Origin: CALUTH01 sp964452495
Lineage (GTDB): Bacteria; Cyanobacteriota; Vampirovibrionia; Gastranaerophilales; Gastranaerophilaceae
Assembly (NCBI GenBank): GCA_964452495.1
Contig: CAYVMC010000004.1
Span: 42,598-106,597, forward strand
Length of the DNA stretch: 64,000 bases
Direction of reading: 5' to 3'
In this document: piece by piece, positions 16,969-24,455 of the stretch
Position numbering within the stretch: the stretch's first letter is position 1
Layout: each line of letters opens with the position of its first letter
The notes under the pieces: model-generated
The model's database searches: none
What the model saw: the letters and a program-made list of their open reading frames with translations, nothing else
Told to the model about the DNA's origin: nothing
Translations under genes and position numbers: made by a program

Positions 16969-17271
16969 ATGTACCAAGATGAAACGCTTATTTGCGAAGA
17001 TTGTTCAAAAGAGTTTGTATTTACGGCAGGAGAACAGGAATTTTTTGCCGAGAAGGGGTTAACAAATAAGCCGAAACGCTGCCCTGATTGCAGAAAAGCA
17101 AAACGTCAGAGAAACAGAAAAAAATTATATGATGTTGTCTGTGCAAGATGCGGAGTTCAAACCAAAGTTCCTTTCAAGCCCCGCGGGGATAAAGAAGTAT
17201 TATGCAGAGACTGTTTTAACACAGAAAATGCAAAACATGAAGAACAAACAGTTTCTCTGGAAAATGAATAA
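16969..17271 (+). CDS. Zinc-ribbon (CxxC) protein
   Basis: 100 residues with four CxxC pairs: ICEDCSKEF, KRCPDCRKAKRQR, VCARCGVQT, and LCRDCF. The first half, with CxxCxxxFxFTxGEQxFFAxKGLxNxPKRCxxCR, is the zf-trcl 'probable zinc-binding' domain; the second half is a CxxC...PxxxxGxxVxCxxCF zinc finger found as a separate domain in Firmicutes and Cyanobacteria. Likely binds two zinc ions; molecular role unknown, possibly nucleic-acid binding given the basic linker. It is a single-gene unit between its own promoter and a strong terminator. Confidence 0.8.
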   Translation: MYQDETLICEDCSKEFVFTAGEQEFFAEKGLTNKPKRCPDCRKAKRQRNRKKLYDVVCARCGVQTKVPFKPRGDKEVLCRDCFNTENAKHEEQTVSLENE

Positions 17272-17303
17272 AAAAAGACCGGATTAATTTCCGGTCTTTT
17301 TTT
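17271..17303 (+). terminator. Rho-independent terminator after the zinc-ribbon gene
   Basis: Stem AAAGACCGGA / TCCGGTCTTT with a 6-base loop and a run of T. The A-tract on the other side lets it also serve the converging gene that ends at 17310. Confidence 0.85.
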
Positions 17304-17309
17304 ATTAAA

Positions 17310-18224
17310 CTAAGCAAATTTCCTTTTAAACTCTTCACACCGTTGTATGACGCGTGAATATGCAAAATTCCGGATATCAAAATCGGTAGTTTGTCTGCTC
17401 GTATTCATAACTGCTTTCATAACCTCTGTTTCTTTTGTATAAGCTTCAAGCTCTTGTTTCATATACCTTTGCAAAAATTTTAGCAGGACAGGCAGATTTA
17501 ACCCATCTTCAGCAGCGTTTGAAAAATATTTTATAAGTACATTATCAACATATTTATCATAATTTCCAACAATGTTAGAAGTGAACTTTTGAAGCAGTTT
17601 ATTTTCAGAACCTTTTTGCAAAACAGGCAGTCCCGTTTCATTTTTCATACCTTTTAATACAGGATAGAGTGAATAAAATTCTACATTAGCAGCAAACTCT
17701 CGGAGTTTCTCAATGGTACTCCTTAACGACGGGCTATCAGGGTAATCTTCAAACACTTTTGATATAAAACGTTCAACAGAAAAATGCTTTTCCTGATTTT
17801 GACAGGCATGTGTAAACTCATGTACACATCCGCCAAGTAAACGTATTCTTTGCTCTGGCGTACTTATATTACGTTCTATATCTATATAAATAACCTCAGG
17901 CTCACCTATCTTTATTGACGTATATGCTATATAACGTTTAGATAATTTTTCCGGCAGTTCATTCAAAGATTTTACGGATATATCAGGAAGAAATTTTTTG
18001 AAAATCTCTTCTATTTTTGATAAATTAACTGATTCTGACATAACATACTTTTTTAAAAATCCTGCACAGGTATCGACTTTTTGTAAATGATTTGCTGTAA
18101 AATTTACATTTTTTATAAATGTATCCCCGGTACTGGCTTGCGTATTAACACGGGGAGAAGATAAAAAATTATTATTTGCAAGAGTACTTTGAATTACAGG
18201 TAAATTTATATTATTTATTCTCAT
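17310..18224 (-). CDS. Putative HExxH metalloprotein of unknown family
   Basis: 304 residues from ATG 18224 (GAAGGATTAAAT site); the frame extends to 18356 but that part has no ribosome site. HEFTH at residues 135-139 in the setting LGGCVHEFTHACQNQEKHF is a zincin-type zinc motif (HExxH plus a nearby helix). A possible third ligand is the Glu in REFAANVEFY about 40 residues later. The rest is helical. No signal peptide. The N-terminus (MRINNINLPV...VNFTAN) carries the F-x-A tag seen in four other proteins here. Could be a peptidase acting on a host or cell-wall target, or an effector; function unproven. Confidence 0.55.
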   Translation of the reverse strand: MRINNINLPVIQSTLANNNFLSSPRVNTQASTGDTFIKNVNFTANHLQKVDTCAGFLKKYVMSESVNLSKIEEIFKKFLPDISVKSLNELPEKLSKRYIAYTSIKIGEPEVIYIDIERNISTPEQRIRLLGGCVHEFTHACQNQEKHFSVERFISKVFEDYPDSPSLRSTIEKLREFAANVEFYSLYPVLKGMKNETGLPVLQKGSENKLLQKFTSNIVGNYDKYVDNVLIKYFSNAAEDGLNLPVLLKFLQRYMKQELEAYTKETEVMKAVMNTSRQTTDFDIRNFAYSRVIQRCEEFKRKFA

Positions 18225-18413
18225 ATTTAATCCTTCAAAATAATTTTTCCAATTTTTATTAAGCTTGAAAAGATTTTTTTTTGCCACAAAACTAAAGAAT
18301 ATTACAAATTTTTTACAATGTTTCATTATGTAAAAATTAAAATGAGGAAATAGCATGTTTTTGTTATAATAAAACAGATGTTTGTACTAGCGGAATTATA
18401 AGGATAATTATTG

Positions 18414-19910
18414 ATGAGAAAGTTTTTATTATTGATGTTTACTCTATTATTAAACCTGCAATCAGCATTTGCTTTTAATGTTGACCAGTTTATTGATCAG
18501 AAAGTCGCCCCGATAACAAACTTTATAGCCTCATTGGTATTTTATCCTGTTAAAATTTGCGGGTATGATGTCCCTTTAATTATTTTTTGGATACTATTTG
18601 CCGGAATATTTTTTACATTCTATTTCAGAGGTATATCAATTATCGGTTTAAAACACTCTATTGATGTATTAAGACAACCGGCAGAAAGCGGAGAAGGAAG
18701 CGGAGAAGTATCTTCTTACCACGCACTTGCAACAGCCCTCTCAGGAACAATCGGTATAGGGTGTATTGCTGGAGTTGCAATCTCTATATCAATAGGCGGT
18801 CCCGGTGCGGCTTTCTGGATTTTTGCAGGAGCATTGCTAGGTATGGCGATAAAATTTATTGAAGCCACTCTATCTGTAAAATACAGAAGGTTTAACCTTG
18901 ACGGTTCTGTATCAGGCGGTCCGATGCATTATATTGCTCACGGATTAACCAGAAAAAAAATGAGAAAACTCGGACAGTTTTTGTCTGTTGTTTTTGCAAT
19001 TCTCTGTATCGGCGGCGGTATAACAGGCGGTAACATGATTCAAATCAATCAGTCTGCACACCAAATTATATTTATTACCGGAGGAGAACACAGTTTCTTA
19101 AATGGCTATACCTGGGTATTCGGTCTTATTGTTGCAATTCTTATAGGACTTGTTATTGTAGGCGGAATTAAGAGCATAGCAAAAGTTACTGCTATCCTTG
19201 TTCCTACCATGTGTATAATGTATATTGTTTCCGGTTTAATTGTAATATTCGCTCATATCACGAATATTCCAAGTGCAATTCTGCTTATTCTAAAAGAAGC
19301 ATTTCACCCTACAGCCGTTGCCGGAGGGATATTCGGAACAATTATAATAGGTTTAAGACGCTCCGTACAATCTAACGAAGCGGGAACAGGAGCTGCTGCT
19401 ATTGTTTATGCAACAGCAAAAACAAAAGAACCGGTATCGCAAGGTTTTGTAGCATTGATTGAAACATTCTTAACCGGTTTATTATGTTTGTTCACATCAT
19501 TTGCTATCATTTTCTCAGGTGCTTGTACAACGGCAACTACTGAAATTTCCGGGATAGAACTTGCTTCTAATGCATTCCAATCCGTAATTCCATTCTTCCC
19601 GTATATTTTATCAATGATTGCCATTATGTTTGCAATATCAACTCTTATATCCTGGGCATATTACGGTCAAAAAGCTTGGACTTTCTTATTAGGAGAAGGG
19701 AAAAAACGTGTTCTTACATTCAATATACTTTATTGCATCTTTATTGTAATTGGTTCTGCAATGAATGTACGTTCAGTTATTGATATTACAGATGCTATGA
19801 TGATGGCTATGACAATACCGAATATTATAGTACTTTTCATTCTGGCTCCAGAAATTAAGAACGATTTAAAAGCATACTGTAAACGTCACAACCTCTGGTA
19901 CTATAAATAA
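18414..19910 (+). CDS. Sodium:alanine/glycine symporter (AGCS family)
   Basis: 498 residues, about 11 TM helices. AGCS landmarks: TALSGTIGIGCIAGVAISISIGGPGAAFW near residue 100, EATLSVKYR, GSVSGGPMHYI, and GLRRSVQSNEAGTGAAAI near 310 (the family's N/SEAGxGSA). It should import alanine or glycine with Na+. The N-terminus (MRKFLLLMFTLLLNLQSAFA) looks like a cleavable Sec signal, which is unusual for the family. TATAAT at 18365-18370 sits 44 bases upstream. A TTG at 18411, 7 bases from the AAGGAT site, is an alternative start. Confidence 0.9.
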   Translation: MRKFLLLMFTLLLNLQSAFAFNVDQFIDQKVAPITNFIASLVFYPVKICGYDVPLIIFWILFAGIFFTFYFRGISIIGLKHSIDVLRQPAESGEGSGEVSSYHALATALSGTIGIGCIAGVAISISIGGPGAAFWIFAGALLGMAIKFIEATLSVKYRRFNLDGSVSGGPMHYIAHGLTRKKMRKLGQFLSVVFAILCIGGGITGGNMIQINQSAHQIIFITGGEHSFLNGYTWVFGLIVAILIGLVIVGGIKSIAKVTAILVPTMCIMYIVSGLIVIFAHITNIPSAILLILKEAFHPTAVAGGIFGTIIIGLRRSVQSNEAGTGAAAIVYATAKTKEPVSQGFVALIETFLTGLLCLFTSFAIIFSGACTTATTEISGIELASNAFQSVIPFFPYILSMIAIMFAISTLISWAYYGQKAWTFLLGEGKKRVLTFNILYCIFIVIGSAMNVRSVIDITDAMMMAMTIPNIIVLFILAPEIKNDLKAYCKRHNLWYYK

Positions 19911-19953
19911 TCTTCTGCTTGTACTATAATAAAGTTAACTTGCAGGAGAAATC

Positions 19954-21276
19954 ATGAAAAAAACAGTAATCAAATATCCGTTCTTAACCAAAGATGTTGA
20001 AGTTTATGAAATGGAGAGTGGGCATAAAGTAGTCTTAGCACACAAAGATGGCGGACTTGTAAATATCAGTTCCTGGGTAAAAACCGGCTCAATAAATGAA
20101 AATGACGAAATAAACGGGGTTTCCCATTTTCTTGAACACTTGATGTTTAAAGGTACACATAAGCATAAAGCAGGAGAATTTGACCGGATATTAGAAGGTA
20201 AAGGTGCTATTGTTAATGCCGCAACATGGAAAGATTACACATTTTATTATGTAACACTGCCCAAAGGTAAAAACGATGAGGATATGTACCTTGCACTGGA
20301 ACTTCATGCGGATATGATGACTGACCCTATTCTACCGCCGGAAGAAATAGGAAGTCCGTTTAGTCTTGACGATAAAAATGTCACTGATAAACGTGAACGA
20401 CATGTTGTAATAGAAGAAATAAGAATGCGTCAGGATCAACCCTGGAGCAAGGTATATAATTATACAAATCATGCGATGTATAAAAAGCATCCTTACAAAC
20501 GTGATGTAATAGGTACTCCGCAAATAATCTCACAGATTACGCAAGAGACCATAATGAATTATTATAAAACTTTTTATGCACCAAATAATATTACAACTAT
20601 TGTTGTAGGGGACTTTGACCATAAAAAAGTTCTGGACAAAATTATTGAACATTTTGATTTTAAAGGTAGAGAAAAACACATTAACAAAATAAATGAAATT
20701 GACACTCCTACAGATTGTACAATATACGTAGAAAACAAAGCGTGTTTAACTTCAGGTTTTATGATGTTCGGTTATCTAGGTGCCACTGCAAAAAATCTAA
20801 AAGATACAATAATGCTGGATATGCTAGCAACCATTCTCGGAGATGGTGCAAGTTCAAGGATGTATCAAAACCTTATCGAAAAAACACCCGAACAAGTGTT
20901 CAATATGGTTGGGGCTGAACATTATATATTTAAAGACGGCAGCAATTTCTTCCTGCAAGCGAACTTTATACCTGAAAAAAAAGATAAGGCCATTGAACTT
21001 ATAAAAGAAGAAGTTGAAAAAATAAAAGTAAATATTGCAAGTAACGAATTTAAAAAAGCAAAAAATAAGATAAAAGCAGATTTTGCATCAGATGCAGAAA
21101 CGGTTTCTGCAATTGGAGAAACTATAGGATACTATATGACGGTATGCGATGACTTAACTCTGGCAGAAAACTATCTAAAGGAAGTTGAAAAAATAACAAT
21201 TAATGATTTAAAAGAAGCTGCAAAAAAATATTTAAACATTAATAATGCCGTAATATCTGTACTTATTCCGCAATAA
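19954..21276 (+). CDS. M16 family zinc peptidase
   Basis: 440 residues. The inverted zinc motif HxxEH is present as HFLEHLMFKGT around residue 62, with the downstream glutamate region VIEEIRMRQD near residue 152, as in mitochondrial processing peptidase/PqqL-type enzymes. The C-terminal half has the usual second, non-catalytic M16 domain (DMLATILGDGASSRMYQNL). No signal peptide, so probably cytoplasmic. CAGGAG lies before the ATG. Bacterial single-copy M16B enzymes degrade peptides or process signal sequences; the substrate here is unknown. Confidence 0.88.
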   Translation: MKKTVIKYPFLTKDVEVYEMESGHKVVLAHKDGGLVNISSWVKTGSINENDEINGVSHFLEHLMFKGTHKHKAGEFDRILEGKGAIVNAATWKDYTFYYVTLPKGKNDEDMYLALELHADMMTDPILPPEEIGSPFSLDDKNVTDKRERHVVIEEIRMRQDQPWSKVYNYTNHAMYKKHPYKRDVIGTPQIISQITQETIMNYYKTFYAPNNITTIVVGDFDHKKVLDKIIEHFDFKGREKHINKINEIDTPTDCTIYVENKACLTSGFMMFGYLGATAKNLKDTIMLDMLATILGDGASSRMYQNLIEKTPEQVFNMVGAEHYIFKDGSNFFLQANFIPEKKDKAIELIKEEVEKIKVNIASNEFKKAKNKIKADFASDAETVSAIGETIGYYMTVCDDLTLAENYLKEVEKITINDLKEAAKKYLNINNAVISVLIPQ

Positions 21277-21382
21277 ATTACAGTATGCTATTGAATGTTT
21301 GTTTGTGTTAAAATTAAATAGCACAAGCATGAGTAGCAATGGAGTACAGGCACACAAGGCGCCTATTGAAAGGTAAGGAACA

Positions 21383-22387
21383 ATGAGTTTAACTGTATAT
21401 TTGGGTATCGACGTTGGTTCAGTAACAACAAAACTAGCTCTGGTTAATGAAGAAGGCAAGTACGTTGATTCATATATGCTTAAAACAGCCGGAAAACCGG
21501 TTAATGCAGTACAAGAAGGTTTAAAACATATAATATCTCAGGCTATTTGTGACTACGATGTTAAAGGCGTCGGCACAACAGGCAGCGGAAGAAATCTCGC
21601 AGGTGCGCTTGTTGGTGCAGATATTGTAAAAAATGAAATCACAGCTCACGCGGTTGCAGCAAGTACATATATTCCCGGGGTTCAAACTATTTTGGAAATC
21701 GGCGGGCAGGACAGCAAAATCATTATTTTAAGAGACGGAATTGTAACAGATTTTGCAATGAATACAGTGTGTGCAGCGGGTACAGGAAGCTTCTTGGACC
21801 ATCAAGCCCAGCGTTTGAATGTACCTATTGAAGAATTTGGTGCAACTGCACTTAAATCTACAAATCCGGCTCGCATTGCCGGCAGATGCGGTGTATTTGC
21901 AGAAAGTGATCTTATTCATAAACAGCAATTAGGATACCCCGTAGAGGATTTGTTATACGGTCTGTGCCAGGCACTTGTAAGGAATTATCTTTCAAACCTT
22001 GCACTGGGTAAAGAATTACTTCCAACCGTTTCTTTTCAAGGCGGGGTTGCAACAAATACTGGCATGGTTAAAGCTTTTGAAGAAGCATTAGGAACAAAGA
22101 TTGTCGTTCCTGATAATCATCAGACAATGGGTGCAATCGGTGCTGCACTGCTTGCAATGGAAAATCACCAATATACCGAAGCTGAAACTAAATTTAAGGG
22201 CTGGGAAGTTGGAAGTATGAACTTCCAGTCTGTAACCTGTCACTGTACCGGCTGTTCTAATAACTGTGAGATTATCACTATTTTGGAAGGCGGAAACAGA
22301 ATTGAACACGTTGACAAAATCAGCGATATAAAGGGCAACATAATTGCACGCTGGGGCGGAACCTGCGGCAAGTGGGATATAAACTAA
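21383..22387 (+). CDS. BcrAD/BadFG-type ATPase, 2-hydroxyacyl-CoA dehydratase activator-like
   Basis: 334 residues. ASKHA-fold ATPase with the phosphate-1 motif LGIDVGSVTTKLAL, GTTGSGRNLAGALVGAD, IGGQDSKIIIL and the two cluster cysteines in NTVCAAGTGSFLDHQ and AGRCGVFAESD, as in HgdC-type activators that bind a [4Fe-4S] cluster across the dimer and inject an electron into a dehydratase. An extra C-terminal ~55 residues have a dense Cys cluster (CHCTGCSNNCE and TCGKW). The partner dehydratase subunits are not in the window. An AAGGAAC site precedes the ATG. Confidence 0.8.
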   Translation: MSLTVYLGIDVGSVTTKLALVNEEGKYVDSYMLKTAGKPVNAVQEGLKHIISQAICDYDVKGVGTTGSGRNLAGALVGADIVKNEITAHAVAASTYIPGVQTILEIGGQDSKIIILRDGIVTDFAMNTVCAAGTGSFLDHQAQRLNVPIEEFGATALKSTNPARIAGRCGVFAESDLIHKQQLGYPVEDLLYGLCQALVRNYLSNLALGKELLPTVSFQGGVATNTGMVKAFEEALGTKIVVPDNHQTMGAIGAALLAMENHQYTEAETKFKGWEVGSMNFQSVTCHCTGCSNNCEIITILEGGNRIEHVDKISDIKGNIIARWGGTCGKWDIN

Positions 22388-22486
22388 CCTGCTATAATAT
22401 CCAACAATATAACAACAAAACAATTCCCGTAAGACGGAAAGTTAATATACTGCTGCATCTGTAAAATATAAAGGAGGTATCACAAA

Positions 22487-23635
22487 TTGATTAATATAAC
22501 CCCTAACAAAATACAATCCCCTAATTTTAAAGCCGATATTATTGATACGCATACACATCGTGGAACTCCAGACACTTTATGGAAAGGAGAATTCTTCCCA
22601 TCAGCAACACTGGATGAATTTATAAAAAGCCCTTTAGAAGTTAAAATAAACGGTGAAGAACAAACAGATAACGTGAAAAAAGTTCTTGTGTCAAGCATTG
22701 ACGGACTAATCCCCGCACAAAAACTTACAAAAAACGGAGGGATGAAATTTATTAAAAATGAAAAAGATGCAAACATGGATATGATAAAAAAGAGTCAAGA
22801 AGACCCTTTTTATCAGGTTATGCTTGTTTGTCAGCCCTCAGCGACCAACGGTAACGCAAAAACAATCAAAAACCTGATAAAAAAATATTATAATAATGTT
22901 GCAGGTTTAAAACTTCATCCGGGGGAAATGGGACTAAACGCAAATTCAACACTGTATGATAATTACTTAAACGTTGCAGAAGAGTTTAACCTGCCCTGCC
23001 TTATTCATTCAGAAGTATCTATAAATTATATTTTAGGTCAAGAGAATGATAAACGACATTTTGCTGATCCTGAATACATCTACGAGCTTGCAAAACGACA
23101 CCCTAATGTTCCTGTTATAATGGGGCATACCGGTCTTGGCGGCAGTATTGCAAACCAGAAAGCAATAGGAGTATTGGAAAAATCCATCAAAAACAATGAT
23201 GCTAAACTTTACGCAGAAATTTCTTGGATGGATTTTCATAAAGGTAAACTTAACAAAGAACCCAACGATATTATCGACTTAATAAAACGTATGAAAGCAC
23301 TCGGGACTCTGGACAGGATTATGTTTGGAACGGACGCACCGCTAGGAATATACGGAGAATTAAAATTTACAAATTTAAGTCCTAAAGAATCTTACGAGGA
23401 CACTGTTAGTTCTTTAAAAAGTGCTATAAAAACAGAATTTGGCGATGAAGAAGGCGAAGAAATAATAAACAAAATATTTTATGAGAATGCTGATAACCTG
23501 TTTTTTAAGAACAAGCCCAAACAGGAAAAAAGCAAAATTCCTGATATAAAACAAATTCTTGCAGGAATTGGCGGAGTTACGATTTTAAGTGCAATTGTTT
23601 TATTAGTCAAGAAATTTAAAAATGCACGACATTAA
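22487..23635 (+). CDS. Amidohydrolase-2 family protein with C-terminal membrane tail
   Basis: 382 residues from a TTG start with an excellent AAAGGAGG site 8 bases upstream. Metal-site motifs of PF04909-type amidohydrolases are in order: IIDTHTHRG (HxH, residue ~21), GLKLHPGEMG, CLIHSE, VIMGHTGLGG, and MFGTDAPLG near residue 283. The last ~30 residues (ILAGIGGVTILSAIVLLVKKF) form one TM helix followed by basic residues, so the enzyme is probably tail-anchored with its domain in the cytoplasm. N-terminus has the F-x-A tag (SPNFKAD). A paralogue lies at 58732-59871. Substrate unknown. Confidence 0.75.
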   Translation: MINITPNKIQSPNFKADIIDTHTHRGTPDTLWKGEFFPSATLDEFIKSPLEVKINGEEQTDNVKKVLVSSIDGLIPAQKLTKNGGMKFIKNEKDANMDMIKKSQEDPFYQVMLVCQPSATNGNAKTIKNLIKKYYNNVAGLKLHPGEMGLNANSTLYDNYLNVAEEFNLPCLIHSEVSINYILGQENDKRHFADPEYIYELAKRHPNVPVIMGHTGLGGSIANQKAIGVLEKSIKNNDAKLYAEISWMDFHKGKLNKEPNDIIDLIKRMKALGTLDRIMFGTDAPLGIYGELKFTNLSPKESYEDTVSSLKSAIKTEFGDEEGEEIINKIFYENADNLFFKNKPKQEKSKIPDIKQILAGIGGVTILSAIVLLVKKFKNARH

Positions 23636-23659
23636 TAATAATTATTAATACCGTGCATT
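23621..23659 (+). terminator. Long hairpin overlapping the amidohydrolase stop codon
   Basis: A 19-base inverted repeat (AATGCACG... / ...CGTGCATT) with two mismatches and one central base begins within the last codons. It is followed by ATT-rich repeats rather than a U-tract, so it may act as a 3' end stabiliser between convergent genes. Confidence 0.5.
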
Positions 23660-23683
23660 CATTAATAATATTAATAATAATAT

Positions 23684-24256
23684 TTATACCTTTAATCCCA
23701 TTGATACAGCTTTAGTATAAGGTATAATCCGTGAATTGTCAGGCATTTTTTTATCATAAAATATACCACGACCAATTTCTCCTAGTGCAGGATTAAATTT
23801 CCGAACACTAGCCGGATAACGAAATTCATTATGACTTCTCATAGAATTTAGTCCAAAGAATGAAGCTAATTTTGATTTTGACATTTGTATTGGTGCGAAA
23901 GTAAGCATAATTGTACCCCTATCAAGCAACACTTTTTTATCCTCAATAACAGTATTATTGTAAGTACGCGACAAATATCCAGGTTGTCCAATATATTCTG
24001 AATAGTTTATTTTTTCATGAGACATAATATATTTTTGAACATTCAAACTTTTATCTTTATAAGACTGATGAATTGCTACCAAATTTTCACTGGGTGTTTT
24101 ATATAATCTTTCTCTAGGTACTTTTGCCAGATCTTCCCCGCATGCTTTAAACATGTTTTTAACTCTCGCAAGTCCTTCTCCAAGTGATTGCAGCTTTCTG
24201 GTAAATAAGCCGATAATTTTGTCATAAATTCCCTTTTTTACATCCTTTCTTTGCAA
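23684..24256 (-). CDS. Hypothetical protein, unknown function
   Basis: 190 residues. Helical, basic N-terminal half (RKLQSLGEGLARVKNMFKAC), then a mixed C-terminal half with FNPALGEIGRGIFYDKKMPDN. No signal peptide, TM helix or known motif. The start is uncertain: the frame opens at a TTG (24256) with only a weak AGGG upstream, and an AAAGGATG site lies inside the reading frame. It converges on the amidohydrolase gene across the hairpin at 23621. I do not recognise the family. Confidence 0.5.
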   Translation of the reverse strand: MQRKDVKKGIYDKIIGLFTRKLQSLGEGLARVKNMFKACGEDLAKVPRERLYKTPSENLVAIHQSYKDKSLNVQKYIMSHEKINYSEYIGQPGYLSRTYNNTVIEDKKVLLDRGTIMLTFAPIQMSKSKLASFFGLNSMRSHNEFRYPASVRKFNPALGEIGRGIFYDKKMPDNSRIIPYTKAVSMGLKV

Positions 24257-24406
24257 TTAAATTAATTCCCTAATTAGATAAAAACTCGGATTTTGAATTA
24301 ATTGCTATTCGCCCATTCCATCATATCATATCGGGCATTATAACTGGATTTGAGGCCATCAAAATTTATTTTTACATTTTGTTACAATTTGTTTTTTGAA
24401 TAAATA

Positions 24407-24443
24407 TAAAAAACGGCCGGAAATTGTTTCCGGCCGCTTTTTT
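24407..24443 (-). terminator. Rho-independent terminator of hppA
   Basis: 10-bp GC-rich stem CGGCCGGAAA / TTTCCGGCCG with a TTG loop, followed on the minus strand by TTTTTT, 13 bases after the hppA stop. Confidence 0.9.
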
Positions 24444-24455
24444 ATTAACTAAGTT

